Of a DNA stretch of 64,000 nt, positions 60,221-64,000 are shown in pieces. Position 1 is the stretch's first letter; each line of letters starts with the position of its first letter. Source of the DNA: an uncultured Treponema sp. (lineage in GTDB: Bacteria > Spirochaetota > Spirochaetia > Treponematales > Treponemataceae); assembly GCA_937877535.1 (NCBI GenBank), contig CALFJF010000048.1, forward strand, positions 31,507-95,506. Reading direction: 5' to 3'. The translations under genes and the position numbers were made by a program. The notes under the pieces are model-generated. The model saw only the letters and a list, made by a program, of their open reading frames with translations, did not search any database and was not told the DNA's origin.

Positions 60221-61158
60221 CTGCTTCCGCCGTTTTTGTACAATCTTGGGCGTGTTTCGTCCTACACGCTGATTGGTCTTGCGCTCGGCACGTCGGGATT
60301 TTTCCTCAGCGGGGAAGTTCTGGCGAAGTCGCGCTTCCGTTTTCGGCGCAGGGAATTTTGAAAATCGTCGCGGGCGTTTTTATGCTTTTGATGGGAATCT
60401 CGCTCTTGGACATTTTTCCGTTTTTGCGCCGATTCACGCCGTATCTTCCTGCCTTCCTCGCAAAAAAAATCGCTTCGGCTCAAGGCAGGAACGCAAGACC
60501 GCTCATCGTGGGATTTTTGAACGGATTCATGCCGTGCGGGCCGCTCCAGGCAATGTGGATTGTCGTGCTCGCTTCTGCCCATCCGCTTTCGGGCGCGCTT
60601 TCGATGCTCTGCTTTGGCGCGGGAACGGTGCCGCTCATGCTCGCTCTTGGCTCGGTCGTCTCAATTCTCGGAAAAAAATATACGGAGGTCGTTATGAAAA
60701 TCGGTGCGGTGCTCGTCGTCGTGATGGGGCTTTCGATGTTGTCGCAGGGCTTTGCGCTCGGCGGGTGGAATTCGGCAAAAACTGATGGAAAATCGGTCGT
60801 CACGTAGGGGGAGGCGCAAAAATACTCGGCAAAAACGGAATCAAAATCAGAACCAAAGTCTGCGGACAAAAGCAATTTTGAAATCGTGGACGGAAAGCAA
60901 ATCGTAAAATCCACGCTCAATCCCTACCGCTACCCCGCGATTACCGTGAAAAAAGGCGTTCCAGTCCGCTGGGAAATCTAGGCGGGCGAAAACGTGCTCA
61001 ACGGCTGCAACTACAAGATGATTTTCCGCGACTTCGGCTTCATGTACGAAATGGGCTACGGAAAAAATGTGATTGAGTTCACCCCCGAAAAAGCCGGCAT
61101 GTTCCAGTACACTTGCTGGATGGGCATGGTTCGTGGCGTGGTCACGATGGTGGAATAA
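60221..61158 (+). pseudogene. Broken TauE/SafE transporter-cupredoxin fusion
   Basis: Homology begins at LLPPFLYNLGRVSSYTLIG (the N-terminal part is missing), shifts frame near 60340, continues as ILKIVAGVFMLLMGISLLDI through NGFMPCGPLQAMW to about 60804, then runs into a cupredoxin-like domain (YPAITVKKGVPVRWEI, GCNYKMIF, QYTCWMGMVRG) ending with TAA at 61156-61158. TAG codons interrupt the frame at 60805-60807 and 60979-60981. The frameshift looks like an 11-nt imperfect duplication (GGGGAAGT, CTGGCGAAGT). Intact relatives are thought to serve copper or heavy-metal handling. Confidence 0.8.
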
Positions 61159-61235
61159 AAACAGGGCAGCAATTTTTGATTTACTTTCAACAATCGCACA
61201 CCAAACAAGTATTGTAGAATTTTTGCAAGGAAAAT

Positions 61236-61244
61236 TGGTATAAT
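61236..61244 (+). promoter_or_regulatory. Extended -10 promoter of the restriction-modification pair
   Basis: TGGTATAAT, a perfect -10 with the TGn extension, about 17 nt before the endonuclease ATG. No -35 match is evident, as is allowed for extended -10 promoters. Confidence 0.6.
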
Positions 61245-61260
61245 AGCAAATGAGGAAATT

Positions 61261-62028
61261 ATGAGTTTAAAACATCAGGTTTTACAAGATTTGTATGATT
61301 ATTGCCTACAGCATAACAACATGGTCTTTCATAACGACATCGTAAAAGATATTTCTCGGAAAAACAAATTCGGCAATCCGTTTGACGCGACAAAACTCGA
61401 TTCCACCGACAAACTGCCGCAATTTATGAAAGACAATGATTTGTGTATTCTGCATCTCGGCAAGGGCAACCATCGTTTTTTGAAAGGTATTCATATTTTG
61501 TACCATAAATTTGAGCCGATACAAAAATCTGTTGTTTGGGAGTATCGCAAAAGTCTTTTAAACGAATACAACGACAGTGAGAGCAACATTTTGTCCGTCG
61601 CAAACAATCAGCGCATTCTGCATGACTTTTTGTTCGGCGTAGATTTGGAATTTGACAATCTTCCCGTTTCAAAAAGACCGAAGACTTATTTTCCGCACAG
61701 GACAAAGGCAACGCTTGCATACAACTTTGGCGAAGAGCATATCGTGTGCGAGAAACAGCAGATTGAAATCGACCTGACGATAGAATATGGCGGAACAATT
61801 TGTGTTTTTGAAGCGAAAAACGGCGAGCCGACAGACTTCAACATTTATCAGCTGTATAATCCGTTTTTGTATTATTACAAGGCATTTCCTGATAATAAAA
61901 CGGTCTGTGTCTATCTTGTCAGAAACGGCGATTCGCTTAAATTGTGGCTGTACACATTTGCCGACCCGTTGCAAATCGGTTCGATTCAATTTATAAAATC
62001 GCGCGAATACAATTTAAAAAGGAGTTAG
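61261..62028 (+). CDS. Probable type II restriction endonuclease
   Basis: The 255-residue protein has a PD-(D/E)XK-type active site: D171 in IEIDLTIEYGG and E184-A-K186 in VFEAKNGEP. It is followed directly by a DNA methyltransferase gene whose ribosome binding site overlaps its stop codon (TAG). The recognition sequence cannot be told from the protein. GAGG lies before the ATG. Context and active site make restriction the best reading. Confidence 0.8.
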   Translation: MSLKHQVLQDLYDYCLQHNNMVFHNDIVKDISRKNKFGNPFDATKLDSTDKLPQFMKDNDLCILHLGKGNHRFLKGIHILYHKFEPIQKSVVWEYRKSLLNEYNDSESNILSVANNQRILHDFLFGVDLEFDNLPVSKRPKTYFPHRTKATLAYNFGEEHIVCEKQQIEIDLTIEYGGTICVFEAKNGEPTDFNIYQLYNPFLYYYKAFPDNKTVCVYLVRNGDSLKLWLYTFADPLQIGSIQFIKSREYNLKRS

Positions 62029-62030
62029 TA

Positions 62031-62867
62031 ATGGAATTCAACAAACTATACAATACCGATGTACTCGAAATTCTGAGGCAAACTCCCGATAACTCACTTG
62101 ATATGGTGTTTGGCGACCCTGATTACAATGTCGGCATAAATTACGACGGTAGCACTTACAACAAAAAATGGGACGATTATATTTCATGGTATTGCGATTT
62201 AACAAAGGAATGTATGCGCGTCTTAAAGCCAACGGGAAACCTTTTTATGATGAACTACCCGAAGCAGAATGCGTATCTTCGCGTAAAATGCTTGGATTCT
62301 CTTGCTTACGATGTGCAAGAATATGTGTGGGTGTACAACACGAATGTGGGACATTCGCCGCGTCGTCTGACTACCGCGCATCGCAGTATTTTGCACGCGA
62401 CAAAATCAAAAGAAAACCATTTTTACAAAGAACAGATTGCCGTTCCGTACCAAAATCCGACCGACAAGCGCATTATGCAACGGATGGCAGAAGGTCATAC
62501 GGGGCGAATGCCGTATTCGTGGGTGTATTATGATTTGGTGAAAAATGTCAGCAAAGACAAGACATTTCATTCTTGCCAACTTCCGCGCGGTCTTGTCGAG
62601 ATGTTCATTAAGTCCTGCACAAAAGAGGGCGACAGCGTTTTTGTTTTGTTCGGTGGAAGTGGCAACGAAATTGTACTGTGCGAAGAATTAAAACGCAAAT
62701 GGATAAGCTGTGAGTTGCACAAACCGTATTTTGACATGATAAATGACCGCCTTGCAAACGCGGGGAAAATCCGTGATGAATACAGATTGTTTCCGCATGG
62801 AAGCAACACCGCATTAAAAAACAAATCTTCAATAGAGCAAGACTTGTTTTCCGCAGTGAATTTATAG
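62031..62867 (+). CDS. DNA methyltransferase (N6-adenine or N4-cytosine, beta class)
   Basis: The 278-residue protein has motif IV as DPDY (29-32, in VFGDPDYNVG) near the N-terminus and motif I as FGGSG (207-211) near the C-terminus, the beta-class order. DPDY in place of DPPY is a known type of variation. It should protect sites cut by the upstream endonuclease. The ATG has AAGGAG 7 nt upstream; the frame extends back inside the endonuclease gene, which I reject. Confidence 0.9.
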   Translation: MEFNKLYNTDVLEILRQTPDNSLDMVFGDPDYNVGINYDGSTYNKKWDDYISWYCDLTKECMRVLKPTGNLFMMNYPKQNAYLRVKCLDSLAYDVQEYVWVYNTNVGHSPRRLTTAHRSILHATKSKENHFYKEQIAVPYQNPTDKRIMQRMAEGHTGRMPYSWVYYDLVKNVSKDKTFHSCQLPRGLVEMFIKSCTKEGDSVFVLFGGSGNEIVLCEELKRKWISCELHKPYFDMINDRLANAGKIRDEYRLFPHGSNTALKNKSSIEQDLFSAVNL

Positions 62868-62886
62868 AAACAGATAAGAGAAAAAA

Positions 62887-64000
62887 ATGAAACAATACAA
62901 TGTCACGGGAATGAGCTGTGCGGCGTGCTCGGCTCGGGTGGAAAAGGCGGTGTCAAAGGTGGCGGGCGTGGAAAGCTGCTCGGTGAGCCTTTTGACGAAT
63001 TCGATGGGGGTGGAGGGAACGGCGAGCGATGCGGACATCATCAAAGCCGTGGTGGATGCGGGCTATGGCGCGAGCGTGAAATCTTCATCGGCGGAAAAAA
63101 CTTCCCACGCGGCGGATGAAGACGCGCTCCGCGACACGGAAACGCCGATTCTCATAAAACGGCTTGTTTCTTCTATTATATTCCTCGTTCCGCTCATGTA
63201 TGTTTCGATGGGGCATCTGATGTGGGGCTGGCCGCTTCCGATTTTTTTTGACGGAAATCATGTCGCGATGGGCTTGGTTCAACTGCTTTTGGCGGCGGTC
63301 ATCATGGTGATAAACCAGCGTTTTTTTGTGAGCGGGTTCAAGTCGCTTCTGCACAAGGCTCCGAACATGGACACGCTCGTGGCGTTGGGGTCGGCTGCGG
63401 CATTCGTCTACAGCACTTGGGCGATTTTTGCGATGACGGGCGCGGTGGTCAGGGGCGATGAAAAATCCGTGATGAAGTTCATGCACGACTTTTATTTTGA
63501 AACGGCGGCGATGATTCTCACTCTCATTACGGTCGGAAAAACGCTTGAGGCGAAGTCAAAGGGGCGGACGACAGACGCGCTCAAAGGGCTGATGAAGCTC
63601 GCTCCAAAGACGGCGGTGATTTTGCAAGACGGCGAGGAAAAGTCCGTGCCGATTGAGAGCGTGAAAAAAGGCGACATTTTTGTGGTGCGACCCGGCGAGA
63701 ACATTCCCGTTGACGGAATCGTGATTGAGGGCGCGAGCGCGGTGAACGAGTCCGCGCTGACGGGCGAGAGCATTCCCGTTGACAAAGCGGCGGGCGACAA
63801 GGTTTCGGCGGCGACGGTGAACCAGTCGGGATTCTTGAAGTGCGAGGCTGTGCGCGTGGGCGAGGACACCACGCTTTCTCAGATTATCCAAATGGTGAGC
63901 GACGCGGCGGCGACAAAAGCCCCGATTGCAAAAATCGCCGACAAAGTTTCGGGCATTTTTGTTCCTGCGGTCATTGCGATTGCGGCGGTCACATTCGTGG
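62887..64000 (+). CDS. copA: Copper-type P1B ATPase, N-terminal part (runs off the window)
   Basis: The frame is open for 371 codons to the window end. It has a heavy-metal-associated domain with C11-x2-C14 (GMSCAACS), a group of membrane segments (from about 90), and the actuator domain with TGES at 292-295. The CPC metal site and the phosphorylation loop would lie beyond the edge. It should pump copper (or silver) out of the cytoplasm. Sequence is GC-rich compared with the methyltransferase just before it. The start follows AAGAGAAAAAAATG. Confidence 0.9.
   Translation, partial: MKQYNVTGMSCAACSARVEKAVSKVAGVESCSVSLLTNSMGVEGTASDADIIKAVVDAGYGASVKSSSAEKTSHAADEDALRDTETPILIKRLVSSIIFLVPLMYVSMGHLMWGWPLPIFFDGNHVAMGLVQLLLAAVIMVINQRFFVSGFKSLLHKAPNMDTLVALGSAAAFVYSTWAIFAMTGAVVRGDEKSVMKFMHDFYFETAAMILTLITVGKTLEAKSKGRTTDALKGLMKLAPKTAVILQDGEEKSVPIESVKKGDIFVVRPGENIPVDGIVIEGASAVNESALTGESIPVDKAAGDKVSAATVNQSGFLKCEAVRVGEDTTLSQIIQMVSDAAATKAPIAKIADKVSGIFVPAVIAIAAVTFV

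Noticed and set aside
60805..60981. Recoding of TAG as glutamine in the cupredoxin fusion
   Set aside because: Other genes here end in TAG (rplB, the endonuclease gene), and the same gene also has a frameshift and a missing 5' end, so decay explains it better.
61261..61524. Minus-strand frames inside the restriction and methyltransferase genes
   Set aside because: They overlap genes with complete active-site motifs and have no ribosome binding sites.
1..64000. CRISPR array or cas genes
   Set aside because: No regularly spaced identical repeats were seen; the recurring short palindromes are dispersed singly between genes, and no cas-like protein is present.

Overview
The window reads as a chromosomal segment of a spirochaete, most likely a host-associated Treponema. 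I infer this from four things. The ribosomal block has tuf placed directly before rpsJ. RpoB carries Asn where Escherichia coli has Ser531. The phosphofructokinase belongs to the clade shared by spirochaetes and trypanosomatids. Several lipoproteins have loose spirochaete-style lipoboxes. Housekeeping genes are moderately AT-rich. Some accessory genes (49.5-50.9 kb and 62.9-64 kb) are visibly richer in GC, while 51-57 kb is poorer.

Region 1 (1-22.7 kb, minus strand) is the translation and transcription block. Read in the direction of transcription it starts with a consensus-like promoter and runs tRNA-Thr, rpmG, tRNA-Trp, secE, nusG, rplK, rplA, rplJ, rplL, rpoB, rpoC. A second strong promoter then drives rpsL-rpsG, which end in tandem terminators. 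A 733-base gap with at most one small ORF follows, then tuf and the S10-spc cluster (rpsJ, rplC, D, W, B, rpsS, rplV, rpsC, rplP, rpmC, rpsQ, rplN, X, E, rpsN, rpsH, rplF, start of rplR). fusA is absent from the gap where E. coli has it.

Region 2 (22.8-49.3 kb) holds mixed chromosomal genes. They are cysE, a small lipoprotein, radA, a PDZ/sulfatase-modifying-factor-like lipoprotein, ppk with ppx (polyphosphate synthesis and breakdown), a glycosidase-like protein, a membrane-anchored protein of unknown function, a TPR protein, a TraB-like membrane protein, a TolC/MacA/MacB-like efflux operon, a phosphofructokinase, a radical SAM/flavoprotein pair, a GGDEF protein and purD.

Region 3 (49.3-64 kb) is accessory. 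It begins with a GGDEF-EAL protein and a truncated HD-domain gene. An operon of mostly unrecognised genes follows (55.6 to 51.1 kb, minus), ending in an exported DNase I-like nuclease. It has a near-consensus promoter flanked by a perfect 10-bp inverted repeat, and beside it is a leaderless XRE regulator gene. Next come a secreted protein and a divergent WYL regulator separated by two identical palindromic operators, then a lipoprotein with InlB-type repeats and a truncated lipoprotein relative. The right end is a decayed metal locus: a YoeB toxin remnant, a broken TauE/SafE-cupredoxin fusion with two in-frame amber codons, a restriction-modification pair, and the start of a CopA-type ATPase.

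Several families of short palindromic repeats lie in the intergenic spaces. Some serve as terminators, and others sit right at predicted transcription starts. I saw no CRISPR array, rRNA gene, insertion sequence or prophage.
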